64,000 bases of DNA from Sabulicella glaciei (GTDB lineage: Bacteria > Pseudomonadota > Alphaproteobacteria > Acetobacterales > Acetobacteraceae): NCBI RefSeq assembly GCF_026183895.1, contig NZ_JAPFQI010000001.1:1042662-1106661 (forward strand). The letters are read 5' to 3'. Below, one piece after another: positions 37,827-47,121 of this stretch (position 1 is the first letter of the stretch; each line of letters begins with the position of its first letter). Below the pieces are notes generated by a model. It ran no database searches and had not been told where the DNA came from. It saw only the letters and a program-made list of their open reading frames with translations. The translations under genes and the position numbers were made by a program.

Positions 37827-39853
37827 CAGGGGGTCCTCCGCGCGATCACCGCGCCTTCGGGGTCGAGCGTGGCGGTCCAGCCGGGGGCGATCCAATGGGT
37901 GGCAAAGGCTTCCTCGATGATGGCGGGGCCCGCCACCTCCACCCCCTGCGCCAGCGTCTCCCGCAGATGCACCGGCACCTCGCACCAGGCGCCGCCCGTC
38001 CAGAGGCGCCGGGTTCCGGGGGCCGAAGCACCGGGCGGGACGTCGCGGCTTTCCTCCGGCTTGGGGAGGCGGCCGATCGCGCTCGCCCGCAGCGTCACCA
38101 GCTCCACCCGCTCGCTCTCATCCGCATAGGAGAAGCGGGCGCGATGCGTCGCGTGGAAGCGCGCGAGCAGCGGCGTGAGGGCCGGAGCCTCCGGCCATGG
38201 GATCAGCAGTTCGAAGGCCTGGCCGCGATAGCGGAGGTCGGCCGCGATCTCTACGGCGCGCTGGCCAGCAGGAATGGCATCGGCATCTAGCCGCGCCTGC
38301 GCCTCGGCGTGCAGCGCTCCGAGCGTCTCCTCCATGGCCGGGAGTGACGCCTCCTCCAGTGGCAGCAGGCGGGAGCGAGCGATGTCCTGCACGAGGTCTG
38401 CGAACATGATGCCGTAGGCGGAAAGCGTGCCCGGCTCGCGCGGAAGCACGATTTCGGTCATGCCCAGTTCCTCCGCCACCTCGCAGGCATGGAGCCCGCC
38501 GGCGCCGCCGAAGGAAAGCAGGGCGAAGTCGCGCGGGTCCAGGCCCTTCTCGAAGAGGGAGAGGCGCACGGCGGCGGCAAGCTGCGTGTTGGTCACGCGC
38601 ATCACGCCCTCGGCCGCCGCCTCGGTGGAGAGACCGAGCCTGTCGCCGACCCGCGCCACCATGGCCTCGCGCGCGGCGCCGAGTTCCAGCTTCATGGCCC
38701 CGCCCAGGAAGAAATCTGGGTCGAAGCGGCCCAGCACGGCATTGGCGTCGGAGACGGTGGGCTCGGTCCCGCCACGCCCGTAGCAGACCGGGCCAGGCCG
38801 CGCACCGGCGCTGCGCGGCCCGACGCTGAGCCGCCCACCCGCATCCACCGCTGCGATGGAACCACCGCCGGCGCCGATGGTGCGCATCTCGACCATCGGC
38901 AGCCGCACCGGCAGCCGGTCCACCTCGCCCTGGGTCACGAGCCCGATGCGGTGGTCCTGCACCACCGAAACGTCGAAGGACGTGCCGCCCATGTCCACGG
39001 CGACGAGGTTGGGCCGCGCGAGGCGGCGCGACAGGCGCTCGGCCGCCATGGCGCCGCCCGAGGGGCCTGAGAGCAGGAGGCGCGCGGGCTGCGCCGCCGC
39101 GCGGTCCAGGCTGCACATGCCGCCATTGCTTTGCACCAGGAACAGACGCGGAGTGAAGCCGCCCTCGCCCAGCCGTGCCTTCAGCCGGTTCAGGTAGTTC
39201 TGCACCACCGGCATCAGCACCGCGTTGAGCACCGTGGTGGAAAGCCGCTCATACTCGCGGATCTCGGGCGAGACCTCCGAGGACAGGCTGACCGGCACGC
39301 CCGGCAACGCCGCGCGCACCGCCTCCGCCAGGGCTTCCTCGTGCGCAGGGTTGGCGTAGGCGTGCAGCAGGCCGATCGCCACCGCCTCGGGCTCCAGCGC
39401 CCGCAGCTTCTCCATCAGTCCGTCCAGTCCGGAGAGCGGGATTTCCACGCTGCCATCGGCGCGCAGGCGCTCCGTGACGCCCAGGCGCCGGTCACGCTCA
39501 ATCAGGCAGGGGAATGGATCGGGGTCGAGGCGGTAGAGTTCGCGCCGGACATGGCGGGTGATCTCCAGCACGTCCTCGAAGCCTGCGGTCGTCAGCAGGA
39601 CGCCGCGCGCCAGCTTGCGCTCCAGCACCGCGTTGGTCGCGATGGTGGTGCCGTGCAACAGCATCCCCACCTCGGACAGCGCGAAGCCGAAGTGCGATGC
39701 GGCCTCCCGCACCCCGGTCATCAGCCCCTCCGAAGGGTCGGCCGGGGTGGTCGGGGTCTTGTGCGCCTGGACGCGCCCGGCGCGCGCATCCAGGATTTGC
39801 AGGTCGGTGAAGGTGCCGCCGATATCCACGGCGATGCGAACGGGTTGGTCCAA
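37826..39853 (-). CDS. hyuA: Hydantoinase/oxoprolinase family protein, subunit A
   Basis: A 675-residue HyuA. The N-terminal actin-like ATPase fold starts RIAVDIGGTFTDL, followed by LLHGTTIATNAVLERK, the second phosphate loop VAVDMGGTSFDVSV and GAGGGSIAAVD. The C-terminal domain carries RYRGQAFELLIPW. The start is TTG 39853, the first codon that keeps the family N-terminus, 18 bases after the TRAP permease stop. Homologues include 5-oxoprolinase, N-methylhydantoinase and acetone-carboxylase subunits. Confidence 0.92.
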   Translation of the reverse strand: MDQPVRIAVDIGGTFTDLQILDARAGRVQAHKTPTTPADPSEGLMTGVREAASHFGFALSEVGMLLHGTTIATNAVLERKLARGVLLTTAGFEDVLEITRHVRRELYRLDPDPFPCLIERDRRLGVTERLRADGSVEIPLSGLDGLMEKLRALEPEAVAIGLLHAYANPAHEEALAEAVRAALPGVPVSLSSEVSPEIREYERLSTTVLNAVLMPVVQNYLNRLKARLGEGGFTPRLFLVQSNGGMCSLDRAAAQPARLLLSGPSGGAMAAERLSRRLARPNLVAVDMGGTSFDVSVVQDHRIGLVTQGEVDRLPVRLPMVEMRTIGAGGGSIAAVDAGGRLSVGPRSAGARPGPVCYGRGGTEPTVSDANAVLGRFDPDFFLGGAMKLELGAAREAMVARVGDRLGLSTEAAAEGVMRVTNTQLAAAVRLSLFEKGLDPRDFALLSFGGAGGLHACEVAEELGMTEIVLPREPGTLSAYGIMFADLVQDIARSRLLPLEEASLPAMEETLGALHAEAQARLDADAIPAGQRAVEIAADLRYRGQAFELLIPWPEAPALTPLLARFHATHRARFSYADESERVELVTLRASAIGRLPKPEESRDVPPGASAPGTRRLWTGGAWCEVPVHLRETLAQGVEVAGPAIIEEAFATHWIAPGWTATLDPEGAVIARRTP

Positions 39854-39871
39854 TTCCGGCTCCGGCGCTGC

Positions 39872-41236
39872 TTAGCCCAGCATCCCTGGCAGCCACAGCG
39901 CGATCTCGGGAAAGACCAGAAGCAGCAGCACGGCCAGGAGATAGGCGAGGAGGAAGGGCATCACACCCAGGAAGACATCGGTGATGGGCCCGGGCTTCGG
40001 CCGCATCCCCTGCAGCACGTACATCACCGTCCCGTCGGGCGGGGAGATCTGCGCGATCTCGACCAGCATGGTGATGATGACGCCGAACCAGATCGGGTCG
40101 TAGCCCAGCGCCACCACCACCGGAAAGATGACGGGCGTGGTGGTGATGATCATGGAGAACCCCTCCATGAAGGTGCCGAGGGCGAAGTAGAGCCCGATGA
40201 TGCACAGCATCACCGCCCAGGGCGGTAGCGGCATCTCCGCGATCATCGCCGCCAGGGCCTGGGGCACGTTGATCGTGGTCAGGATGTAGTTAAGCAGGAA
40301 GGCGCCAAACAGGATCAGCCCGAGCAGTGCGGTGTTGCGCGCCGTCGCCTCCGCGCTTTCGTTCAGCAGACGGAAGGACAGGCGGCGCTCGATGGCGGCG
40401 AAGAGCATGGCGCCGGTGACGCCCAGCGCCGCGGCCTCGGTGGGCGTGGCCCATCCGGCATAGATGCTGCCCAGCACCAGCAGGATCAGCAGCACCGTTG
40501 GCAGCAGGCCCCGCAGCGCGCGCAGCTTGAGGACCAGCGGCACGGCGGGCGGCTTTTCGATCGGGTTTCGCACGCCGTGGAGAAAGATCAGCAGCAGGAA
40601 CAGCCCGGTCACCAGCAGCGAGGGCAGCAGCGCCGCGATGTAGAGCGCGCCAACGCTGGTCTCGGTGATGAGCCCGTAGATGATGAAGGTGATGCCGGGC
40701 GGGATGAGGTTGCCCAGCGCGCCACCCGCCGCCAGCGAGCCCAGCACCCAGCGCTGGTCGTATTTCGTGTCCTGGAAGTAGGGCAGAGCGACGCTGCCCA
40801 TGGTGGCCGCCGTGGCCACGGAGGAGCCGCTGATGGCGCTGAACACGGCGCAGGAAACGATGTTGGTGTGCAGCACTCCGCCCGGCAGCCGGTTCAGCCA
40901 AAGGTTCAGCGCGCTGTAGAGTCGCCCGGAAAGCCCCGAACGCAGCAGGATCTCGCCCATCAGCAGGAAGAGCGGCACCGCCACCAGCACGTAGTTGGAG
41001 GACGGCCCCCACAATGTCTGGCCGGCGAACATCCACCAGGGCCGGTCGCTGAACAGGAAGCCGACCAGGAAGGCCAGCACGCCGAGCACGGCGGCGATAT
41101 GCACCCCTGCCCCGAAGAATACGATGAAGATGCCGACCAGCATGAGGATCTCGGCGACCGGCAGGGCGGAGACGCCGGATGCGGCAGCGAAGATCAGCGC
41201 GCCCAGAAGCCCCAGCAGAAAGACGATCGCGATCAT
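39872..41236 (-). CDS. TRAP transporter large permease (DctM-type)
   Basis: A 454-residue inner-membrane protein with about 12-13 predicted helices, the transport subunit of a TRAP system. Family segments include MLVGIFIVFFGAGVHIA near the start, SCAVFSAISGSSVATAATMG and FALGTFMEGFSMIITTTPVIFPVV. The start overlaps the small permease stop (ATGA). Confidence 0.93.
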   Translation of the reverse strand: MIAIVFLLGLLGALIFAAASGVSALPVAEILMLVGIFIVFFGAGVHIAAVLGVLAFLVGFLFSDRPWWMFAGQTLWGPSSNYVLVAVPLFLLMGEILLRSGLSGRLYSALNLWLNRLPGGVLHTNIVSCAVFSAISGSSVATAATMGSVALPYFQDTKYDQRWVLGSLAAGGALGNLIPPGITFIIYGLITETSVGALYIAALLPSLLVTGLFLLLIFLHGVRNPIEKPPAVPLVLKLRALRGLLPTVLLILLVLGSIYAGWATPTEAAALGVTGAMLFAAIERRLSFRLLNESAEATARNTALLGLILFGAFLLNYILTTINVPQALAAMIAEMPLPPWAVMLCIIGLYFALGTFMEGFSMIITTTPVIFPVVVALGYDPIWFGVIITMLVEIAQISPPDGTVMYVLQGMRPKPGPITDVFLGVMPFLLAYLLAVLLLLVFPEIALWLPGMLG

Positions 41237-41829
41237 CCGCCGCGCGCCATCCGAACCGCTTCAAGCGCCTCTTCCGTCTCGTCCTGCAAGGAGCGCGAGC
41301 CCAGCAGCCGGTCCAGCTCTCCCGGCTGTCCCGCAGCCAACGCCAGCAGCGCCTCAAGCAGCAGCACGGCGCACATCAGCACGAAGGCGGCAATGCCCAC
41401 GCCCCAGATTCCCTGCGGCCAGATCAGTGGAATACGGAGGGCGGAATTGTCATGCGCATCGAACAGCGCGCTTTCGTCCCAGAGCGACCAGGCAGCCCAG
41501 GCGCAAAACAGGGCGAAGCCCGTCAGCAGCACGAGGGAAAGCAGGTGCAACGGCGCCCGCGCCCGCAGCGGCAATTGGTTCAGCAGCACGTCCACCCTGA
41601 TATGCGCGCGCCGTGCGAGGGTATGGGCGAGGCCCCAGGCGATGCCGCAAGCGAGCATGTAGCCCGTCACCTCCACAGTTGCGGCGCTCGAAACGCCGAA
41701 GACGTTGCGCCCGATGATGTCGCCGGTGACGAAGACGGCGCAGAAGACGTAGTTCCACCCGGCGAGATAGGCCATGAGGGCGGCCAGCGCCGCCACGGCG
41801 CGGCGAAGACCCGTGGCGGCACGCAGCAC
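41233..41829 (-). CDS. TRAP transporter small permease (DctQ-type)
   Basis: A 198-residue protein with four predicted helices, including AYLAGWNYVFCAVFVTGDI and VTGYMLACGIAWGLAHT, and the RAHIRVDVLLNQLP motif typical of DctQ. It pairs with the large permease. GTG 41829 starts three bases after the receptor gene stop. Confidence 0.9.
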   Translation of the reverse strand: MLRAATGLRRAVAALAALMAYLAGWNYVFCAVFVTGDIIGRNVFGVSSAATVEVTGYMLACGIAWGLAHTLARRAHIRVDVLLNQLPLRARAPLHLLSLVLLTGFALFCAWAAWSLWDESALFDAHDNSALRIPLIWPQGIWGVGIAAFVLMCAVLLLEALLALAAGQPGELDRLLGSRSLQDETEEALEAVRMARGG

Positions 41830-41832
41830 CCC

Positions 41833-42900
41833 TCAGCCTCCGAAGCGGATGCCGTTCAAGGGCGCGATCACCTGGTTGTAGACCTCGCCGCAGCGCGCCC
41901 CGCAGCGGCGCACCCATCCGGGCAGCACCACCTGCTCGAAGATGCGGCGCGTTTCGGCGCGGTCGGCTTCGGTGGCCTTCACCTCCGTCATCGGACGGGC
42001 CGCCAGCTGGTGGATCCGGCACGCCTCGCGGTTGCCAATGTTGCAGTCGATGCCGTCGCGCGTAGCTTCGGCGCCCAGCGCCCATTGGCGGTCGCTGACC
42101 TCGCGGAAGGTGCGCTCGATCAGTTCGCGCACCGCCGGCTCCTGCCGGTTCAACCAGGACACGTTCACGATGTAGGCCGCGACCGCCCAGCTGACCGGCA
42201 TATCGGAGATGTGGGTCGAGACCTCGGGCCAGCGCGCGGCGGCGCCGGAGCCGCTGCCGGTGATGGCGCAATCCACCACGCCGCGCTCCAGCGCCGAATA
42301 CACCTCGGGGAAGCCGATGGAGGTGGGCTGCGCGCCCAGCGCGTTGAAGAAATCCACCAGCGAGTTGCCGAAGGTGCGGATGCGTCGCCCGCGCAGGTCG
42401 GCAAGGCTGGTGAAGGGCTGGCGGCAGAACACCACCTGCGCCGGGAAGGGATAGGTTGCGATGATGCGCGTGCCGAAACGCTCCATGTCGCGGTTCGCCA
42501 CCGGCACCATGGCATCGGCGATCCGCCGCGCCAGGGTGATGTCGGGCGCGAGGCCGGAGAGGTCGATGCCGTCCAGAATGGGCACGTCGCCCGAAAGGGT
42601 TGTCAGCGTCCCCGCGCCGATCTCTGCCTGGCCGGAGCGGACGAGGCGCACGATCTCCGTCCCCGCTAGGTTGCGCTCTGCATGGGTGGCCAGCGTCACC
42701 TCGATCCGGCCATTGCTGGCGGTCCGCAGCCCGTCGCGGATCAGCGGCTGGTCCACCCGCGTGTATTGTGGCTGGGTCGGCAAGGGCTGGGTGATCGCCG
42801 TGATGGCGATGCGCGGCCCCGGCGGAATGGGTGCCTGCGCACCGGCGGGCAGTGCCAGGGCTCCCAGAATCGCGCCCCCGAGAAGCATCGAACGGAACAT
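41833..42900 (-). CDS. TRAP transporter solute receptor (DctP-type)
   Basis: A 355-residue periplasmic receptor with a signal peptide (FRSMLLGGAILGALALPAGAQA). The body shows the DctP pattern: LADLRGRRIRTFGNSLVDFF, GFPEVYSALERGVVDCAITG with the carboxylate-binding arginine in the first strand. ATG 42900 has GAGGAGG upstream, whereas the frame's open extension to 43095 has none. It heads the TRAP-hyuAB-maoC-hbd-SDR operon. Carboxylate-bearing solutes are usual for the family. Confidence 0.92.
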   Translation of the reverse strand: MFRSMLLGGAILGALALPAGAQAPIPPGPRIAITAITQPLPTQPQYTRVDQPLIRDGLRTASNGRIEVTLATHAERNLAGTEIVRLVRSGQAEIGAGTLTTLSGDVPILDGIDLSGLAPDITLARRIADAMVPVANRDMERFGTRIIATYPFPAQVVFCRQPFTSLADLRGRRIRTFGNSLVDFFNALGAQPTSIGFPEVYSALERGVVDCAITGSGSGAAARWPEVSTHISDMPVSWAVAAYIVNVSWLNRQEPAVRELIERTFREVSDRQWALGAEATRDGIDCNIGNREACRIHQLAARPMTEVKATEADRAETRRIFEQVVLPGWVRRCGARCGEVYNQVIAPLNGIRFGG

Positions 42901-42994
42901 GCGGCCTCCTCTTCGGTCACCGTGCCGAGGATGGGAGGCAGCATGGCACGGATGGCCCGCGCCGCCAGAGGGGTCGCTCCGGCGCGCGGCCGCG

Positions 42995-43933
42995 TCAGCG
43001 CCGCCCTGCCCAGGGGTTGGGCTGCGCCCATGGGCTTCGTGCCTGCGGCCTGGGCGGTGGCGGACGGAAGGACGGTTGGGAAGGCGGGAGCGCATCGCCC
43101 CCGCGCATCGCCATGAGGCGCGAAACGCGCTCCTCCGTCGGCGGATGGGTGCTGAACAGGCTGTCCATGCGGAGCCCAGCGAGGGGGTTCACGATGAACA
43201 TGTGCGCCGTTGCCGGATTCGCCTCCGCGCGCTCGTTCACCATGCCTTGCTTGTATTGCTCCAGCTTGTTCAGGGCGCTGGCGAGCCAGGCCGGGTCGCC
43301 GCAGATGCGCGCGCCTTCCGCGTCCGCCTCGTATTCGCGCGAACGGCTGATCGCGGTCTGCACCAGCATGGCGGCGATAGGGGCCAGGATCATCGCCAGG
43401 ATGGCGAAGATCGGGTTCACCCGCCGGTCGCCGCCGCGATTCATGAGGAAGCCGAACTGCGCGATCCAGCCAATGGCGCCGGCGATGGTCGCGGTCACGG
43501 CCATGATCAGCGTGTCGCGGTGCTTGATGTGGGCCAGCTCATGCGCGACGACGCCAGCCACCTCCCGCTCGTCCATCATGTCGAGCAGGCCGGTATTCAC
43601 CGCCACGGCCCCCTTCTCGGGGGAACGGCCGGTGGCGAAGGCGTTGGGCTGGTTCTCGTGGATGACGTACAGGGCCGGCATGGGAATGCCGGCGCGCTGC
43701 GCCAGCCCCTGCACCATGGAATGGAGCTGCGGCGCCTCGCCCGGGCCGACCGGCTGGGCGTTGTGCATCCGCAGCACCATGGAATCGCTGCCCCACCAGG
43801 CGAAGAGGTTCATGGCCGCCGCCATCGCCAGCGCGATCAGCGCGCCCTGCTGTCCGCCCAGCGCCCAGCCAATTCCCATGAACAGCGCCGTCAGCGCCGC
43901 AAGCAGCACCATGGTGCGGAAATAGCCGCGCAT
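42995..43933 (-). CDS. htpX: Membrane zinc metalloprotease HtpX
   Basis: A 312-residue M48B protease with N-terminal membrane helices, the zinc motif [11 protein letters not shown], two further membrane segments and the third ligand in [10 protein letters not shown]. It degrades damaged membrane proteins. A C-terminal Pro/Arg-rich tail of about 30 residues extends past the usual end. It is divergent from the DUF1674 gene. Confidence 0.95.
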   Translation of the reverse strand: MRGYFRTMVLLAALTALFMGIGWALGGQQGALIALAMAAAMNLFAWWGSDSMVLRMHNAQPVGPGEAPQLHSMVQGLAQRAGIPMPALYVIHENQPNAFATGRSPEKGAVAVNTGLLDMMDEREVAGVVAHELAHIKHRDTLIMAVTATIAGAIGWIAQFGFLMNRGGDRRVNPIFAILAMILAPIAAMLVQTAISRSREYEADAEGARICGDPAWLASALNKLEQYKQGMVNERAEANPATAHMFIVNPLAGLRMDSLFSTHPPTEERVSRLMAMRGGDALPPSQPSFRPPPPRPQARSPWAQPNPWAGRR

Positions 43934-44025
43934 CCCGTTCAGCCTCCTGTGTCAGCCTCCCAAACAAGATAGGGAGGCGAAGGCTGCGATCCAGCGCCCT
44001 TCCCTTCCGGGCCGGGCCTCGCCAC

Positions 44026-44223
44026 ATGGCGGATATGGACCAGGACCAGGAACCGAAGCCGCCCCTTCCGTCCGGCAAGCCGCGCACCGCGCCGCCGCTG
44101 ACGAAGCTGAACCGGCCGCAGCGCCCCTTCTCCGACCCCAAGGTGGAGGAGGAGGGGCCGAGCGGGCCGGAACCGACCCGCTACAATGACTGGGAGCGGA
44201 AGGGCCGGGTCAGCGACTTCTGA
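44026..44223 (+). CDS. DUF1674 / SDHAF4-like succinate dehydrogenase assembly factor
   Basis: A 65-residue protein whose C-terminus, GPEPTRYNDWERKGRVSDF, is the DUF1674 signature shared with mitochondrial Sdh8/SDHAF4, which chaperones flavinated SdhA. The N-terminal half is Pro/Lys-rich and probably disordered. It stands alone, with no sdh genes in the window. ATG 44026 is the only start giving a Met close to the domain. Confidence 0.88.
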   Translation: MADMDQDQEPKPPLPSGKPRTAPPLTKLNRPQRPFSDPKVEEEGPSGPEPTRYNDWERKGRVSDF

Positions 44224-44237
44224 CCCGAGCGGTCAGA
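44219..44237. terminator. Bidirectional hairpin with both stop codons
   Basis: TCTGACC (44219-44225) pairs perfectly with GGTCAGA (44231-44237), loop CGAGC. The plus-strand TGA (44221-44223) and the ychF stop (44233-44235) are both inside the stem. No T run. Confidence 0.5.
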
Positions 44238-45327
44238 CGTTGAAGCGGAACAGCATCACGTCCCCGTCCTTCACGACGTAGGACTTGCCTTCGACGCGCA
44301 TCTTGCCGGCATCCTTGGCGCCGCCCTCGCCGTTGAGCGCCACATAATCGTCATAGGCGATCGTTTCGGCAGCGATGAAGCCGCGCTCGAAATCGCCATG
44401 GATGACGCCCGCGGCCTGGGGCGCGGTCATGCCGCGGGTGATCGTCCAGGCCCGCGTCTCCTTCGGCCCGACCGTGAAATAGGTGATGAGGCCGAGCAGG
44501 TCGTGCCCGGCGCGGATCACGCGGTCCAGGCCTGAATCGGACAGTCCGAGGCCTTCCAGGAATTCCTTGCGGTCTGCCTCGTCCATCTGCGCGATCTCGG
44601 CCTCGATCGCTGCGCTGACCACGACGGCTTTCGCGTTGTTCGCCTTGGCGAACTCCAGCACCTTCGCGCTGTGGGCGTTGCCCTCCGCGGCGTTCGCCTC
44701 TTCCACGTTGCAGACATAGAGGACAGGCTTGGTGGTCATGAGGCCAAGGCGCGAGGCGGCCATCTCCTCGCCCTTCGGCACGGCGGTGCGCGCCGCGCGG
44801 CCTTCCTGCAGCACAGGAATCAGCGTCTCAATCAGGGAAAGCTGCTGCGCGGCCTCCTTGTCGTTGCCGCGCGCCTTCTTCTGCAGGGCCGGCACGCGCT
44901 TCTCCAGCGAGTCGAGATCGGCGAGCATCAACTCGGTCTCGATGATCTCCATGTCGCGCAGCGGGTCCACGCTGCCCTCGACATGGGTGACGTCGCCATC
45001 CTCGAAGCAGCGCAGCACGTGGACGATGGCGTCCACCTCGCGGATGTTGCCGAGGAACTGGTTGCCCAGCCCCTCGCCCTTCGAGGCGCCGCGCACGAGG
45101 CCGGCAATGTCCACGAACTCCAGGCTGGTGGGGACGATCTTCTGCGACTTGCCGATGCGCGACAGCACCTGGAGGCGCGGATCGGGCACGGCGACGCGGC
45201 CCACATTGGGCTCGATGGTGCAGAAGGGGTAGTTGGCGGCCTGGGCGGCGACGGTCTGCGTCAGCGCGTTGAACAGGGTGGACTTGCCGACATTCGGCAG
45301 GCCCACAATTCCACAGTTGAAGCCCAT
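44233..45327 (-). CDS. ychF: Redox-regulated ATPase YchF
   Basis: A 364-residue Obg-family P-loop protein that prefers ATP. GLPNVGKSTLFNALT is the P loop, FVDIAGLVRGASKGEGLGNQFL the switch II region, and the C-terminal TGS-like domain ends KSYVVKDGDVMLFRFNV. It binds ribosomes and catalase-related targets in other bacteria. ATG 45327 overlaps the TAA of the preceding gene (TAATG); longer open frame upstream is not coding. Confidence 0.96.
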   Translation of the reverse strand: MGFNCGIVGLPNVGKSTLFNALTQTVAAQAANYPFCTIEPNVGRVAVPDPRLQVLSRIGKSQKIVPTSLEFVDIAGLVRGASKGEGLGNQFLGNIREVDAIVHVLRCFEDGDVTHVEGSVDPLRDMEIIETELMLADLDSLEKRVPALQKKARGNDKEAAQQLSLIETLIPVLQEGRAARTAVPKGEEMAASRLGLMTTKPVLYVCNVEEANAAEGNAHSAKVLEFAKANNAKAVVVSAAIEAEIAQMDEADRKEFLEGLGLSDSGLDRVIRAGHDLLGLITYFTVGPKETRAWTITRGMTAPQAAGVIHGDFERGFIAAETIAYDDYVALNGEGGAKDAGKMRVEGKSYVVKDGDVMLFRFNV

Positions 45328-45785
45328 TACCCTTGTCCCTTCTCCAGCGCGCCCACCAGTTCCCCCACCCGGATGGCGGCGGCGATGCGGGCGGAGGCAT
45401 CGTCGGTCGGCAAGGACAGGGCGGCGGCACGCAGCGCCGGAACCAGCCCGGCGACGTTCATTCCCAGGCGCTTCGCGGCTTCCGCGAGACGTTCCGCGAT
45501 GGCGGCCGCCTTTCCGCCCGGGCCGACGATCTCGGCGGCTTCCAGCAGCAGCGCCGCCCGGCTGGCGGCCTCGGCAGCGGCAAGCGAGACGGCGCGGGCG
45601 CGCCGCATGTCGGAAAGCGGGCCGGCATCCGTGGGGCCGGGCAGGCAGGCGCGCAGCCCAGCAGCCGCCTGCGCCTCCGTCGCCGCGAAGCCGCGCAGCG
45701 CCTGCGCGAGCGCCGCGGCGGCATTGAGCAGGTCGTCCTCGCCAGGCGCGCCGAAATACTCCTCGATCACCATGGGTTCGGTCAT
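45327..45785 (-). CDS. Unknown alanine-rich helical protein between pth and ychF
   Basis: A 152-residue protein I do not recognise. It starts [19 protein letters not shown] and is then about 35 percent alanine with long predicted helices and no membrane segment or signal. It is coupled on both sides: its ATG overlaps the pth stop (ATGA) and its TAA overlaps the ychF ATG, so it is very likely expressed. High GC at third positions fits a real gene. A helical bundle role in translation or ribosome quality control would be speculation. Confidence 0.7.
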   Translation of the reverse strand: MTEPMVIEEYFGAPGEDDLLNAAAALAQALRGFAATEAQAAAGLRACLPGPTDAGPLSDMRRARAVSLAAAEAASRAALLLEAAEIVGPGGKAAAIAERLAEAAKRLGMNVAGLVPALRAAALSLPTDDASARIAAAIRVGELVGALEKGQG

Positions 45786-46348
45786 CGTGCGGCCTCCGCA
45801 ACGCGGGTCATGAAATCCTCCGCGCGGCCCTCGGCCAGCAGCGGCGCGTGGTCCGCCACCGCGTCAAGCAGCGGGCCCACCCAGGTCTCGTCCTTGGCGA
45901 AATTGCCCAGCACATGGCCGGTGACGCGGTCCTTGTGGCCGGGATGGCCGATGCCAAGCCGCACGCGGCCGAAATCCGCCGTGCCGAGGGCGCGCTGCAT
46001 GTCGCGCAGTCCATTGTGCCCCGCCGTGCCGCCGCCCTGCTTTACCCGAACCTTGCCGGGGGCGAGGTCCAGCTCGTCATGCCACGCGGTGACATCGCTC
46101 GGCGGAATCTTGTGGAAGGCGCAGGCAGCCTGCACCGCATCGCCCGAAGCGTTCATGTAGGTCTGCGGCTTGAGAAGCAGGATGCGCTCCCGCCCCAGCG
46201 TCAGCTCGGAAACCTCGCCCTTGAACTTCTGCCGCCACGGGGGCGCCCCGTGGCGGCGGGCCATGGCGTCGAGCGCCATGAAGCCGATGTTGTGCCGCTG
46301 CCGCGCGTGCTCGGGGCCGGGATTACCCAGCCCGACCCAGAGTCGCAT
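45782..46348 (-). CDS. pth: Peptidyl-tRNA hydrolase
   Basis: A 188-residue Pth that releases tRNA from stalled peptidyl-tRNA. Catalytic histidine is in RQRHNIGF near residue 19, substrate residues in [13 protein letters not shown], the aspartate in [11 protein letters not shown] and [12 protein letters not shown]. It starts six bases after the rplY stop, the common rplY-pth-ychF order. Confidence 0.96.
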   Translation of the reverse strand: MRLWVGLGNPGPEHARQRHNIGFMALDAMARRHGAPPWRQKFKGEVSELTLGRERILLLKPQTYMNASGDAVQAACAFHKIPPSDVTAWHDELDLAPGKVRVKQGGGTAGHNGLRDMQRALGTADFGRVRLGIGHPGHKDRVTGHVLGNFAKDETWVGPLLDAVADHAPLLAEGRAEDFMTRVAEAAR

Positions 46349-46354
46349 GGCGCG

Positions 46355-47029
46355 TTACTTCTTCTTCGCGGGTGCCTTGGCAGCGCCGCCAGCGGGTGGC
46401 GCCTTCTGCTTGGTCGCCTCCGGCGGGGGCGGCGGGGCCACGATCGTCGTGTCCTCGTCCACCGTCGGCGGGGCAACGGTCGCCACCACGAAGTCGCGGC
46501 CGCTGATCACCGGCTTGGCGCCGCCCTTGTCCTGAACCGCGGACCAGCGCAGGGAGTCGCCGATCTTCGCCTCGCCGAGGTCGATCACGAAGCTCTCAGG
46601 CACCGCATCAACGGCCGCGAAGACTTCGACCTCGCGGCGGACGACGTTCAGCACGCCGCCGGCCTTGAGGCCCGGGCACTCTTCCTCGTTCAGGAAGGTG
46701 ACGGGCACCTTCACGCGGATGCGCGCGCCGGGGGCGAGGCGCTGGAAATCGATGTGGATGGGGCGGTCCGAGACGGGGTCGAACTGGACGTCACGCATCA
46801 GGGTGCGGACGGTCGGGCCGTCGGTCACCGCCACCTCGTACAGGTGCGACTGCCAGCCGCCCTTGTGCAGTTCCTTCATGACCACGCGCGGGTCGAGGGC
46901 GATCAGCGTCGCCTCCTCCTTCGCGCCATAGATCACGCCGGGGACAAGCCCCTCTCGCCGGGTCGCGCGCGCCGCCCCCTTACCGGCACGCCCGCGCGCC
47001 GCAGCCTCGATCCGAATGGTCTGGACCAT
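46355..47029 (-). CDS. rplY: 50S ribosomal protein L25/general stress protein Ctc
   Basis: A 224-residue long-form L25. The N-terminal 5S-rRNA-binding domain (RREGLVPGVIYG, HIDFQRLAPG) is followed by the Ctc/TL5 beta-barrel domain and a Pro- and Lys-rich tail (residues 200-224). It heads the rplY-pth-unknown-ychF operon. Confidence 0.95.
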   Translation of the reverse strand: MVQTIRIEAAARGRAGKGAARATRREGLVPGVIYGAKEEATLIALDPRVVMKELHKGGWQSHLYEVAVTDGPTVRTLMRDVQFDPVSDRPIHIDFQRLAPGARIRVKVPVTFLNEEECPGLKAGGVLNVVRREVEVFAAVDAVPESFVIDLGEAKIGDSLRWSAVQDKGGAKPVISGRDFVVATVAPPTVDEDTTIVAPPPPPEATKQKAPPAGGAAKAPAKKK

Positions 47030-47121
47030 GCCACTTGCTCCTTCTCGCGGTGTGTTGCTTCCGTGGGGGAATGCCCAAACGGAAACAGGCGGCCTCCAGG
47101 GGTGCCGCCTCGTCGCGGGTT

